Positions 8,601-15,692 are shown, counted from the first letter of the stretch. The stretch: DNA of 64,000 bases from Nocardioides antri (GCF_008373765.1 NZ_VUJW01000002.1:62001-126000); one strand, 5' to 3'. Made by a program: numbers and translations. Notes: generated from the sequence alone by a model not told the origin.

Positions 8601-9384
8601 CGGCGCTCCAGGCGTGCGGGAGCCACTTCACCCACTCCCACTCGGCGACGGTGTCGTCGTCGGCCAGCACCGCGACCACGAGGTGCTCGGGGGAGTGCAG
8701 CGCGGCGACCGAGCAGACGAGGGCGCGCGCCAGGCCGCGGCCGGCCGCCGGCCCGCCCGTCAGCGCGACCCGGTGGAACCTGCGGAGGTCGACCGCCGCG
8801 GGCAGGTCGGGCTGTCTCCGATGGGTCTCGAGCAGGCGTCGTACGGCCGACACAGCCGCAGGGTCGGCGTCGTCCGCCGCCATGCCGGCCGGATCCGACA
8901 GCTCGACGGAGAGCGGCTGGCTGCAGACGCCGTACCGCACCTGGAGGAAGGCGGGATCGTCCGGCGCCCGCTCCCCCACCCGCGAGCCGTCGGCGGCGAG
9001 GGCCGGCAGCGCGGCCGGGTCGGGATGGAGCCAGCAGAGTGCGTGGCGCTGGGCCGCTGCCGCCTCGTGGACCGTCGCGCGCACGCCGGCGAGGTGCCGC
9101 AGGTAGGCCCGTCGCGCGGTCGTCACCTGGCGGTGGCGCTGGCCGCGCTGACGGTCCAGCTGGATGCCGAGGTAGGCGACGGTCGTCAGCAGGAAGAGCC
9201 CGGCGGCGACCACCCGGACCTCCGAGCTGCCGCCGCCCAGGGACGCGACCAGCACCACCGAGCCGAGACTGCCGAGCATCGGGAGGGCGCTCATCGCCAC
9301 GCCGCCGGCGCCGTCGGACGTCGGCAGGCGGGGCGGCTCGTCGAGGACGATCCGGCCGGTCGGCGGCTCGGGACGTGGCGTCAT
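5638..9384 (-). CDS. eccC: Type VII secretion FtsK/SpoIIIE-type ATPase EccC (fused Ca-Cb form)
   Basis: A 1248-residue motor ATPase of ESX-type secretion. Two transmembrane helices lie at residues about 30-75 and are followed by a cytoplasmic stalk. Three P-loop domains follow, with Walker A lysines at K466 (GATGSGKS), K799 (GGPRSGKS) and K1052 (GAGRSGKS). Domain 1 keeps a full Walker B acidic pair (LLVVVDEFSELL); domain 2 has LCVDGWG and lacks the Glu; domain 3 has VVVDDYD. This fits family knowledge that domain 1 is the catalytic one and the later domains bind substrate. The length is normal for an unsplit EccC. It diverges from the two WXG100 genes, whose products are its expected substrates. 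Start is the ATG at 9384. Confidence 0.95.
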   Translation of the reverse strand: MTPRPEPPTGRIVLDEPPRLPTSDGAGGVAMSALPMLGSLGSVVLVASLGGGSSEVRVVAAGLFLLTTVAYLGIQLDRQRGQRHRQVTTARRAYLRHLAGVRATVHEAAAAQRHALCWLHPDPAALPALAADGSRVGERAPDDPAFLQVRYGVCSQPLSVELSDPAGMAADDADPAAVSAVRRLLETHRRQPDLPAAVDLRRFHRVALTGGPAAGRGLARALVCSVAALHSPEHLVVAVLADDDTVAEWEWVKWLPHAWSADRTDAVGPVRLISTRATELAELLPGTTGGPHVLLVLDGPASAHLLVPPEGRRGLTVLELAAPDEPPTSGVLRFELAGDGRGLEHGVPARAVRLRAEPVAARADHCDTATAEALARRLSARHAPQGSSPKTPSGPADLPTLLGWSGLGGTGAYDPARAWRPRPARDRLRVPIGVGDDGVVHLDLKESAQQGMGPHGLVVGATGSGKSELLRTLVLGLAMTHPPDRLNLVLVDFKGGATFAGMADLPHVAAVITNLAGDLTLVDRMHDALAGEMVRRQELLRSAGNLASVRDHEAARERGADLAPLPSLLVVVDEFSELLAAKPELTELFVAVGRLGRSLGLHLLLASQRLEEGRLRGLDSHLSYRVGLRTFSAQESRTVLGVPDAYALPPVPGLGYLRPDPATLTRFQAAYVSGPVAATVRRGRRRAPLVLPFVARPVSATEPRPEPPPPTGLVDGSDSVLDLAVRAMRGHGPAAHRIWLPPLDRPDPLERLLPAAPGPLQLPVGTLDRPREQRRDPLVLDLRGAGGHVAVVGGPRSGKSTLLRTIISAAALVSSPREAQWYVLDLGGALAPLADVPHVAGLAGRTEGDVVRRIVAEVQDIADRREAGQPDDGRGEIFLCVDGWGTLRAEYDELEPALQQLAQRGLGLGIHLVVSAARWSDFRAALRDQLGTRLELRLGDPIDSEVDRKVAASVPKDRPGRGLVPGPLHFLAAEPPGVEDLVASVTAAWAGTRAPRLRLLPERIPLDVVRREAGADAPGLLLGVDEARLAPVALDPSDEPHLLVFGAGRSGKSTLLRTYLHEVVRTRTPGQAQVVVVDYRRSLLGEVPEDHLLHYLTSADQARPALEELAAYLRSRLPGPDVTPDQLRRRSWWSGAEVFVVVDDYDLVATPQASPVAALQPLLAQAGDVGLRVVVARRSGGAARALFEPVIQSLRDLAIPGVLLSGSREEGPLVGSVRPRPAVPGRAQLVTREGGTQVLQVAWSSSSA

Positions 9385-9464
9385 GCGGCCGAGTCAACCC
9401 CGGTGCGGAGCACCGCGGAACCGGCATCGACGCCGCCTGTGGACAACCCCGGACGCCGGTTTCG

Positions 9465-9481
9465 CCGTGCGGACCGCACGG
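9465..9481. promoter_or_regulatory. Palindrome in the eccC/esx intergenic region
   Basis: CCGTGCGG-A-CCGCACGG is a perfect 8-1-8 inverted repeat in the 152-base divergent region between eccC and the first WXG100 gene, 55 bases upstream of the latter. It could be an operator for the locus or a short mRNA hairpin. No regulator gene is linked to it in this window. Confidence 0.4.
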
Positions 9482-9536
9482 GCACACCGGGCTCGTCGGC
9501 ACCACCCGGTGCCGCCCGACCAGAAGGAGCACCACC

Positions 9537-9854
9537 ATGGCTCAGCCCGACGAGTTCGGCCAGGGGGACGGCACCCTCAGCCGCGCCGCCGGCCTCGTGA
9601 CCGACGCGAGGACCGACTTCACCACCTACAGCGCGCGCCTCGACGGCCAGATCGCGGCCGTCCAGGGCCGGTGGGGCGGGCGGGGCGCCCAGGCGTTCTT
9701 CATCCTCCACCAGGCCTGGACCGAGAAGCAGCGGACGATCGTCAGCGCCCTCGACGACTTCGCCGGGTCGCTGACCTCGACCGAGCAGGACAACACCGCC
9801 ACCGACGACGAGATCGGCGCGAGCTACACCCAGCTCCGCGGCCGGCTCGGCTGA
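9537..9854 (+). CDS. WXG100-family ESX secretion substrate (first of pair)
   Basis: A 105-residue helical-hairpin protein of the WXG100 (Esx) family with the turn motif at W46-G47-G48 (RWGGRGAQAFF). Such proteins are exported as dimers by type VII systems through EccC. The C-terminus lacks the YxxxD/E export motif, so the signal is probably supplied by the partner encoded next door. The ATG at 9537 has AAGGAG ten bases upstream. The tandem partner starts 18 bases downstream and eccC is divergent, so the locus gives its likely exporter. The sequence is too short and variable to say whether it is closer to EsxA or EsxB. Confidence 0.9.
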   Translation: MAQPDEFGQGDGTLSRAAGLVTDARTDFTTYSARLDGQIAAVQGRWGGRGAQAFFILHQAWTEKQRTIVSALDDFAGSLTSTEQDNTATDDEIGASYTQLRGRLG

Positions 9855-9872
9855 CCAGCAAGGAGACACGAG

Positions 9873-10175
9873 ATGGGCACCAACCTCGACGGACTGCGCG
9901 TCCAGCACGGCGCGCTCGACCAGGCCGCGGCCGACATGCACCAGACGGTGAAGGACATCGACGACCGGATGAACCGGCTCGAGTCCGAGCTCGAGCCGCT
10001 GCGCAGCGAGTGGGCGGGCCACGCCCAGGAGGCCTACCTCCAGGCCAAGGCGACCTGGGACCGGGCGATCCGCGAGATGCGCGACCTGCTCGACGAGAGC
10101 CACCGGACGGTCTACGAGTCCAACGCGGAGTACCAGGCCGTCGACCGGCGGGGCGCTGCGCGCTTCGGCTACTGA
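9873..10175 (+). CDS. WXG100-family ESX secretion substrate with YxxxD export motif (second of pair)
   Basis: A 100-residue WXG100 protein. The hairpin turn is W47-A48-G49 (SEWAGHAQEAYLQAK), and a C-terminal Y87-Q-A-V-D91 matches the YxxxD/E general export signal recognised by EccC in type VII systems. This makes it the EsxB/CFP-10-like member of the pair. AAGGAG lies nine bases upstream of the ATG. It is followed after 11 bases by the EccD-like gene, which indicates a shared operon of exported dimer plus membrane components. Confidence 0.9.
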   Translation: MGTNLDGLRVQHGALDQAAADMHQTVKDIDDRMNRLESELEPLRSEWAGHAQEAYLQAKATWDRAIREMRDLLDESHRTVYESNAEYQAVDRRGAARFGY

Positions 10176-10186
10176 CCGGCGGGTCC

Positions 10187-11194
10187 GTGTCCGACCGACT
10201 GCTGCGGGTCACCGCCGCCGCCGGGCGTCGGCGCAGCGACCTGGCCGTCCCGGGCGGGGTGGCGCTGGCCGAGCTGGTGCCCGACCTCGCCCGGGCGGTC
10301 GGCCTGCTCGATCCCGCGGCCGCCTACGCGGGCTACCAGGTGCAGGTCGGGGGTCGGAGGCTCCGGGCCGACCAGGGGCTCCGCGAGCAGGGCGTCGACG
10401 ACGGCGCCCTGCTCGCGGTCGCGGCGGTGGCCGACAGTCCGCCGCCGGCGCCCTACGACGACCTCGTCGACGCCACCGCCGATGCCGTCCGGCAGCAGCG
10501 CGGGTGGCAGCCGGCCGACACCCGCCGTACGACGCTCACCGCCGGCCTGGCTGCCTCGGCGCTCGGACTGGCGCTCGGGGTGGGGGTCGTGGCGGCCGGG
10601 GCGGCGCCCCGTGTCCCCGGGGCCGGATGGGATCCGGGCCTGGTCGCCGCGGTCGCGTTGGTGCTGGTCGTCCTCGCGGGCAACGCGCTGCCGGCGCTCG
10701 CGGTCGCGGCGGGCGTCGCCCGGGCCGACGGAACCTCCGTCGACCCCGGCCTCGTCGGCGCGATGGTGCGGCGCTCGGGCCGGGTGCTGGTCGCCGGCTC
10801 CGCCGTCGTCGGCGGCCTCGCCACCCTGCTGGCGCCGCTGGTCGCGACCGACGCGCCGGGCACCGCGCTGGTCGCCACCTGCTGCGGGGTGCTGCTGCTC
10901 CGCGCCCGCCGCCATCACGCGTTCGTCCCGGCGCTCGCCGACGTGACCGGCGGGCTGGCTGTGCTGGCGGCAGCGGTCGCCACCGTCGTCGTCCGCCACC
11001 CGGACGACCGCTCCACGGTCGCCGCCGCGCTCGTGGTCGGGGGCTGCGCGACTTGTGCGGTCTCTCGACTGCCCGCCACGCCGACACCGCTGCGGGCCCG
11101 CGCGCTCGACGTGCTCGAGACGCTCGCCGTGGTCGCCCTCGCTCCCCAGCTGCTGGTCGCGACCGACGGGCTCGCTGTCGTCGCGGGGTCCTGA
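10187..11194 (+). CDS. eccD: Short EccD-like type VII secretion membrane protein (YukD domain plus helices)
   Basis: A 335-residue protein with the layout of EccD: an N-terminal ubiquitin-like YukD/EsaB-type domain (residues about 1-80, 'LLRVTAAAGRRRSDLAVPGG ... VGGRRLRADQGLREQGV') and then hydrophobic helices. I count about seven or eight helices (residues about 115-330), whereas mycobacterial EccD has about 11 in some 450-500 residues, so this is a reduced form. The GTG at 10187 is chosen because it begins the ubiquitin-like fold; the upstream frame is a shadow of the WXG100 genes. It sits between the exported pair and the mini-EccB gene. Function as the membrane channel component is inferred from the family. 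Confidence 0.8.
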   Translation: MSDRLLRVTAAAGRRRSDLAVPGGVALAELVPDLARAVGLLDPAAAYAGYQVQVGGRRLRADQGLREQGVDDGALLAVAAVADSPPPAPYDDLVDATADAVRQQRGWQPADTRRTTLTAGLAASALGLALGVGVVAAGAAPRVPGAGWDPGLVAAVALVLVVLAGNALPALAVAAGVARADGTSVDPGLVGAMVRRSGRVLVAGSAVVGGLATLLAPLVATDAPGTALVATCCGVLLLRARRHHAFVPALADVTGGLAVLAAAVATVVVRHPDDRSTVAAALVVGGCATCAVSRLPATPTPLRARALDVLETLAVVALAPQLLVATDGLAVVAGS

Positions 11195-11195
11195 C

Positions 11196-11384
11196 GTGGC
11201 GACCAACAAGGAGCTGCTCGCCGCCGAGGCGTTCCATCGCCGGCGACTGGTGGCGGCACTCCTCAGCGGCTCGGCGTACGCCGACCCGCCCGGTGTGCTG
11301 CGGGCCGTCGTCGCCGGCGTCCTGGTCGCGCTGGCGGTCGCCGGCGGGGTGCTGGCCGCCGGCTACCTAGGAGCGCGCGCCTAG
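11196..11384 (+). CDS. Mini EccB-like protein (N-terminal tail and membrane anchor only)
   Basis: A 62-residue protein: a cytoplasmic tail 'MATNKELLAAEAFHRRRLV', a short linker 'ALLSGSAYADPPGVLR', one transmembrane helix 'AVVAGVLVALAVAGGVLAAG', and a stop three or four residues later. The first 60 residues correspond closely to the start of actinobacterial EccB (pattern ATxxELxEAxxFxRRRLxxAxxSG followed by a helix), but the 400-residue periplasmic part is absent. The GTG at 11196 lies one base after the eccD stop, so translation is probably coupled. Its TAG overlaps the stop codon of the convergent phospholipase gene. It is either a working minimal EccB or a remnant. Good frame integrity and a clean stop after the helix favour a real small protein. 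Confidence 0.68.
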   Translation: MATNKELLAAEAFHRRRLVAALLSGSAYADPPGVLRAVVAGVLVALAVAGGVLAAGYLGARA

Positions 11385-12757
11385 TCGTCCTGGCAGCCCA
11401 CTCCGGGGGTGTAGCTCCGGTCGAGCGTGGAGTGGTTCTGGACGGTGTTCCAGTACGAGACGTACTTCCGCCAGAGGGTGCCGCTGCGGACGTTCAGGGT
11501 GTTCTCGTCACCCCTGGTGAGCGAGCCGGTGGCCCAGTTGGCGGTGCCGGTCCAGACGCCGTGGTAGCGCCGGTTGGTCCCGTAGGTGCCGCGGACCGCG
11601 ACCGCCTTCATGTGGGTGCGGGTGTTGACGCAGCCGTCGCCGTCCGTGTCGACCCGGCTGTCCCAGAGCTCGATCAGGCCGGCCCGCCGGGCGTCCTTCA
11701 TCCTCGACAGCAGGCCGCTGTCCACGGCGCCGAAGATGATCTTCACCTTGCAGCCGTCGCGGGCGAGGTTGCGGATCTTGTCCCAGATGTAGTTGCCGCG
11801 GTGGCCGTTCCACCAGAACTGCTGGATGTGGAGGGAGGTGGGACCGAGCGCGCTGGAGCAGCGGATCTTGCGCAGGTCCTGCATCAGGGGGTCGCGCCTC
11901 TTGCCGACGCCGATCATCGGGAAGATCCGCGTGGTGTAGGGGCCGTCCTTGAACTCGACGAGCTTGCGTCCGGCGCGCTTCTGGGCGGTCATCAGGCGGT
12001 GGATGCGCACCATGAACGCGAAGGTCTTGGGCCGGTTCTTCATCGTGACGAGGTCGTTCCAGCCTGAGTTGGTGCCGCCGGAGTTGAGGTTGGACGAGGA
12101 CACCATGACGACGTTGTTGGCCGTGCCGCTGTTCGACATGGCGTAGATCTTGGAGTGCATGTTGGCCTCGTCGCCGCCGCGGCAGCTGCCGTCGCACTTG
12201 AGGACGTAGCTGGCGTCCTTGCCCCACGTGACGTTGTTGCCGGTGGGCTCGCGGAGGCTGGTCCTGACCTGGGTGCTGGTCATCAGCGGGATGCCGGTGG
12301 CGCCCGTGCGGAGGCCGCCGTTGTCGGCCGGGAGGGACCGGTTGCAGCGTCCGGCGCGGGGGTCGCGGTCGGGGATGCCGTCCCGGTTGCGGTCGGGGAC
12401 GTTGTCGGCGTTGAGCGCGGTGACGATGCGGCGGAACGGCTTCGACACGACGGCGCGATCGATGATCACCCGGACCGAGACGCCGCGCCGACAGGCGGCG
12501 ATGATCGCGTCCGCGCTGGCCGGGCGGTCGAACAGGTAACCCGTCACCAAGATGATGGGCCGCGGGTCCCGCGCGGTCGGCCGGACGTGCCGGATGGCGT
12601 CCTCGACCTTGTTGACGATCCGGTTGTTCTCGGCCTCGGAGCCCCACGGGTTCGGGACGTTGAAGGTCGCGCCCCCACCGGGCTCGTAGGCCATCGCAGG
12701 GACGGTCAGCAGGGTGAACGGCAACAGGATCGCCATGACGGCGGCGGCTCGGCGCAT
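11381..12757 (-). CDS. Secreted phospholipase D-like protein
   Basis: A 458-residue exported protein with a signal peptide (MRRAAAVMAILLPFTLLTVPAMA). Two PLD-type half-sites are visible: 'HSKIYAMSNSG ... VMVSSSNLNSG' at residues about 203-230 and 'HMKAVAVRG ... VWTGTANWATGS' near residues 388-416. Both keep His and Lys but lack the Asp of the HxKxxxxD motif. Two DxDxDG-like calcium-binding loops occur (DRNRDGIPDRD near residue 128 and DTDGDGCVN near 376). PLD enzymes cut phosphodiester bonds in lipids or nucleic acids; the missing Asp residues are known in some subgroups, so activity is plausible but not certain. It converges on the type VII locus with overlapping stop codons. Confidence 0.8.
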   Translation of the reverse strand: MRRAAAVMAILLPFTLLTVPAMAYEPGGGATFNVPNPWGSEAENNRIVNKVEDAIRHVRPTARDPRPIILVTGYLFDRPASADAIIAACRRGVSVRVIIDRAVVSKPFRRIVTALNADNVPDRNRDGIPDRDPRAGRCNRSLPADNGGLRTGATGIPLMTSTQVRTSLREPTGNNVTWGKDASYVLKCDGSCRGGDEANMHSKIYAMSNSGTANNVVMVSSSNLNSGGTNSGWNDLVTMKNRPKTFAFMVRIHRLMTAQKRAGRKLVEFKDGPYTTRIFPMIGVGKRRDPLMQDLRKIRCSSALGPTSLHIQQFWWNGHRGNYIWDKIRNLARDGCKVKIIFGAVDSGLLSRMKDARRAGLIELWDSRVDTDGDGCVNTRTHMKAVAVRGTYGTNRRYHGVWTGTANWATGSLTRGDENTLNVRSGTLWRKYVSYWNTVQNHSTLDRSYTPGVGCQDD

Positions 12758-12951
12758 GAACTGACTTCCCCCAAGTTCCGGGTCACGGGCCGCGGGAGGG
12801 CGACCCGCCGGGCAGCAAGCATGCTAACTGTCTGCCCTGTACGTGTTGTGACGGTAATCGAACCGCGGTCCCTCGGGGTGCGGAACGCTGATCTCCACCC
12901 GTAAAGACGCCGTACGGCGGGCGCAGGTTGCTCCCCGATCCGAAACGGCGA

Positions 12952-12978
12952 ACGGCGCTGAGGTCTGGTCAGCGCCGT
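12952..12978 (-). terminator. Hairpin downstream of tRNA-Ser
   Basis: On the minus strand ACGGCGCTGA, a seven-base loop and TCAGCGCCGT form a perfect 10-bp stem starting five bases after the tRNA 3' end. The following sequence is only weakly T-rich (TCGCCGTTTCG), so it is a GC-strong, U-poor terminator candidate. Confidence 0.6.
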
Positions 12979-12983
12979 CCGGG

Positions 12984-13071
12984 TGGCGGAGGTAGGGGGA
13001 TTCGAACCCCCGAGGGCGTTAACCCAACCCGCTTTCCAAGCGAGCGCCATAGGCCACTAGGCGATACCTCC
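12984..13071 (-). tRNA. tRNA-Ser (anticodon GGA), CCA encoded
   Basis: Read on the minus strand it starts GGAGGTA, pairing with TACCTCC at the 3' end, followed by G and an encoded CCA. The anticodon loop is TTGGAAA in a five-pair stem, giving GGA, which reads UCC and UCU serine codons. A long variable arm (about 16 bases) and the T-loop GGTTCGAATCC confirm a class II serine tRNA of 88 nt. Confidence 0.95.
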
Positions 13072-13130
13072 AACGGAGGAGGCTACCGGTCGGCCGAGCG
13101 GCCGATGAAATCGCCCGGGCCACCATCCTC

Positions 13131-13136
13131 TAGAGT
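13131..13136 (+). promoter_or_regulatory. -10 element (TAGAGT) for SRP RNA
   Basis: TAGAGT lies about eight bases before the first paired base of the SRP RNA, the right distance for a transcription start there. A -35 box is not obvious. Confidence 0.45.
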
Positions 13137-13143
13137 GGTGACA

Positions 13144-13231
13144 ACCCCCCGTGCGGCGGCATCTCGCCCAACTCCCCCAGGGTCGGAAGACAGCAAGGGT
13201 AAGTGAGCTCTGTCGGGTGCATGGGGGGCCT
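13144..13231 (+). ncRNA. ffs: Signal recognition particle RNA (4.5S type)
   Basis: A small bacterial SRP RNA. The terminal helix pairs CCCCCC at 13145-13150 with GGGGGG at 13223-13228. The apical region carries the conserved GGTCGGAAGACAGCAAGGGT motif with the GGAA tetraloop that binds the Ffh M domain. TTTT follows the terminal helix at 13231, so this helix also serves as terminator. The ends given are within a few bases. It lies between tRNA-Ser and dnaX, a usual place for it in actinobacteria. Confidence 0.93.
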
Positions 13232-13300
13232 TTTGCTTGGTGGGTGCGACCACCTCGGGACGAACTCGCCACTCGGGTGTTGGCCGTCGGTAGGGCCGTC

Positions 13301-13306
13301 TAGGGT
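13301..13306 (+). promoter_or_regulatory. Leaderless -10 element (TAGGGT) for dnaX
   Basis: TAGGGT ends six bases before the GTG start of dnaX at 13313; no ribosome binding site is present. Confidence 0.55.
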
Positions 13307-13312
13307 TCAAGC

Positions 13313-15274
13313 GTGGATTCCCCGCTGGCGCTCTACCGCCGCTACCGGCCCGAGACCTTCGCCGAGGTCATCGGGCAGGAGCACGTGACCGAGCCGCTCC
13401 GCGCCGCGCTCGCCGGCAACCGGGTCAACCACGCCTACCTGTTCTCGGGTCCCCGGGGCTGCGGCAAGACGACGAGCGCCCGGATCCTGGCGCGTGCCCT
13501 CAACTGCGAGCAGGCGCCGGTCGCCGACCCGTGCGGCGAGTGCGACAGCTGCCGTGACCTCGCCCGCAACGGGCCCGGGTCGATCGACGTGATCGAGATC
13601 GACGCGGCGTCCCACGGCGGGGTCGACGACGCCCGCGACCTGCGCGAGAAGGCCTTCTTCGCTCCGGTGAGGAGCCGCTACAAGGTCTACATCATCGACG
13701 AGGCGCACATGGTGACCACGCAGGGCTTCAACGCCCTGCTCAAGCTGGTCGAGGAGCCGCCGCCCCACCTGCGCTTCATCTTCGCCACGACCGAGCCGGA
13801 CAAGGTGATCCCGACCATCCGGTCGCGCACCCACCACTACCCGTTCCGGCTGATCCCGCCGCGCCTGCTGTCGTCGTACCTCTCCGAGCTCTGCGATAAG
13901 GAGGGAGTGACGATCGAGCCCGCCGCGCTGCCGCTGGTGGTGCGGGCCGGCGCCGGGTCCGCGCGCGACACCCTCTCGGTGCTCGACCAGCTGCTCGGGG
14001 GAGCGGGGCCGGCCGGGGTCACCTACGACCTGGCCAGCGGGCTGCTCGGCTACACGCCCGACACCCTGCTCGACGACGTCGTCGACGCGTTCGCCGCCGC
14101 CGACGGAGCGTCGGTGTTCGGCGTGGTCGACAAGGTGATCGAGACCGGACAGGACCCTCGTCGCTTCACCGAGGACCTGCTCCGGCGGCTCCGCGACCTG
14201 GTCATCGTGTCGGCGGTGCCCGACGCGCCGGCCACCGGCCTCATCGACGTGTCCCACGACCAGGGCGAGCGGCTGGTCGCCCAGGCCGCGCGGTTCGGTC
14301 GCGCCGACCTGACCCGGGCTGCCGACCTGGTCGCCGCCGGGCTCACCGAGATGCGAGGCGCGACCGCGCCCCGGCTCCTCCTGGAGCTCATCTGCGCGCG
14401 GGTGCTGCTGCCCTCCGCCGACCACGGCACCGAGGGCGTGCTCGCCCGCCTCGACCGGCTCGAGCGGCGGATGTCGATCGCAGCGATGCCGGCGGAGAGC
14501 GCCGCGCCCGCCCCCGCGCCGGCCGCAGCCCCCACACCGGAGGCCGCGTCGGCCCCGGCTCCTCCGGTTCCCGAGCAGCGGGCGCCCGAGCCGGAGCCCG
14601 AGACCGCGCCGGAGCCCGAGACCGCGCCGGAGCCCGAGCGGACGCCCGAGCCGGAGCGGCCCACGGCCGCCGTACCCCCGGAGCCGCAGGCGGCGGCACC
14701 GGCGGCGCCCGAGCCCCCTGCACCCGCTGCCGCGCCCGGCGCCCTGTCGCTGGTCGACGTCCGCCGTCTGTGGCCCGACGTCATCGCAGCGACCCAGCGC
14801 AAGCGCCGGGTCACCTGGATCCACCTCACCCAGAACTCCCAGGTCGTCGGGTTCGACGGCACGACGCTGACCCTGGGGTTCAACAACGCCGGCGCGCGCG
14901 GCAGCTTCGAGAGCGGGAGCGTCGAGGTGCTGCAGGAGGCCATCCGGGAGATCGTGGGCGCGGAGTGGCGGATCGAGACGATCCTCGACCCCGGCGCCGT
15001 GAGCGGCGGGGATGCCCCGCCGCCGCCACCGGAGCCAGCGGCGCCGTACGCCCCGGCCCCCCCGGAGCCGACCGAGACCGTCCTGCCGCCCGAGCCCGAG
15101 CCGGTCGCCCCGCGCCGGCCGCGGATGGCGGACATCCAGGCCGAGGCTGCGGAGGCGCACGACCCGGACGCGGCCGTCGACCGGGACGACGCCGACGTCG
15201 ACGCCGAGGCAGGCGCCGAGCTGCTCGCCCGGGAGCTCGGTGCCCAGGTGATCGAGGAGATCCGCCACCAGTGA
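13313..15274 (+). CDS. dnaX: DNA polymerase III subunits gamma and tau
   Basis: The clamp-loader ATPase of the replisome, 653 residues. Walker A is G46-P-R-G-C-G-K-T53; the zinc module uses C65, C74, C77 and C80; Walker B/DExx reads IIDEAHM and the SRC motif lies in 'IPTIRSRTHHY'. AAA+ and helical collar domains occupy about residues 1-370. Residues about 395-480 are a Pro/Glu/Ala-rich tether with PEPE repeats, and a tau-type C-terminal domain follows (residues about 480-570), then another disordered acidic tail. No slippery sequence for gamma formation was identified. GTG 13313 follows a leaderless -10. It heads a run with ybaB and recR, the usual actinobacterial order. Confidence 0.97.
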   Translation: MDSPLALYRRYRPETFAEVIGQEHVTEPLRAALAGNRVNHAYLFSGPRGCGKTTSARILARALNCEQAPVADPCGECDSCRDLARNGPGSIDVIEIDAASHGGVDDARDLREKAFFAPVRSRYKVYIIDEAHMVTTQGFNALLKLVEEPPPHLRFIFATTEPDKVIPTIRSRTHHYPFRLIPPRLLSSYLSELCDKEGVTIEPAALPLVVRAGAGSARDTLSVLDQLLGGAGPAGVTYDLASGLLGYTPDTLLDDVVDAFAAADGASVFGVVDKVIETGQDPRRFTEDLLRRLRDLVIVSAVPDAPATGLIDVSHDQGERLVAQAARFGRADLTRAADLVAAGLTEMRGATAPRLLLELICARVLLPSADHGTEGVLARLDRLERRMSIAAMPAESAAPAPAPAAAPTPEAASAPAPPVPEQRAPEPEPETAPEPETAPEPERTPEPERPTAAVPPEPQAAAPAAPEPPAPAAAPGALSLVDVRRLWPDVIAATQRKRRVTWIHLTQNSQVVGFDGTTLTLGFNNAGARGSFESGSVEVLQEAIREIVGAEWRIETILDPGAVSGGDAPPPPPEPAAPYAPAPPEPTETVLPPEPEPVAPRRPRMADIQAEAAEAHDPDAAVDRDDADVDAEAGAELLARELGAQVIEEIRHQ

Positions 15275-15296
15275 CGACACGGAAGGCAAGCCGGCC

Positions 15297-15692
15297 ATGA
15301 CTCAGAACCCGTTCGACGCGCTCGGCGGAGGAGGCCTCGACCTCGGGGCGCTCCTCCAGCAGGCGCAGCAGATGCAGGAAGACCTCCAGGAGGCCCAGGC
15401 CCGGCTCGCGGACGCGACGGTCGAGGGCTCGGTGGCCGGCGGAGCCGTCAAGGTCACCGTCAGCGGCACCGGCGAGCTGACCGGGGTGACGATCAGCCCG
15501 GCCGCTGTCGACGATCCCGGGCAGCTCGCGGACAACCTCGAGGAGATCGGCGACCTCGTCGTCGCGGCCTACCGCGACGCCCGTGCGAAGGCCGACGCCC
15601 TCGCGGAGCAGACCCTCGGGCCGCTCGCCGGAGGACTGCCGGGCATGCCCGGCGGCGAAGGCGGGGCGGGTCCCGGCCCGCTCGGCTTCTAG
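15297..15692 (+). CDS. YbaB/EbfC-family nucleoid-associated protein
   Basis: A 131-residue DNA-binding protein of the YbaB/EbfC family, which forms dimers and coats DNA. The central part 'MQEDLQEAQARLADATVEGSVAGGAVKVTVSGTGELTGV' and 'AAVDDPGQLADNLEEIGDLVVAAYRDA' is the conserved core. The N-terminus and the C-terminal Gly/Pro-rich tail (PGMPGGEGGAGPGPLGF) are variable, as in other members. It lies 22 bases after dnaX and 9 bases before recR, the order found in most bacteria, consistent with a role in recombination or replication-linked repair. Confidence 0.93.
   Translation: MTQNPFDALGGGGLDLGALLQQAQQMQEDLQEAQARLADATVEGSVAGGAVKVTVSGTGELTGVTISPAAVDDPGQLADNLEEIGDLVVAAYRDARAKADALAEQTLGPLAGGLPGMPGGEGGAGPGPLGF

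Noticed and set aside
6202-9600. A 1132-codon open frame on the plus strand
   Set aside because: It runs antisense to eccC, has an Arg/Gly-rich composition without domains, and is a GC-frame shadow.
13307-15298. A 663-codon frame antisense to dnaX
   Set aside because: Low-complexity Gly/Arg/Leu composition opposite a gene with full motif support.
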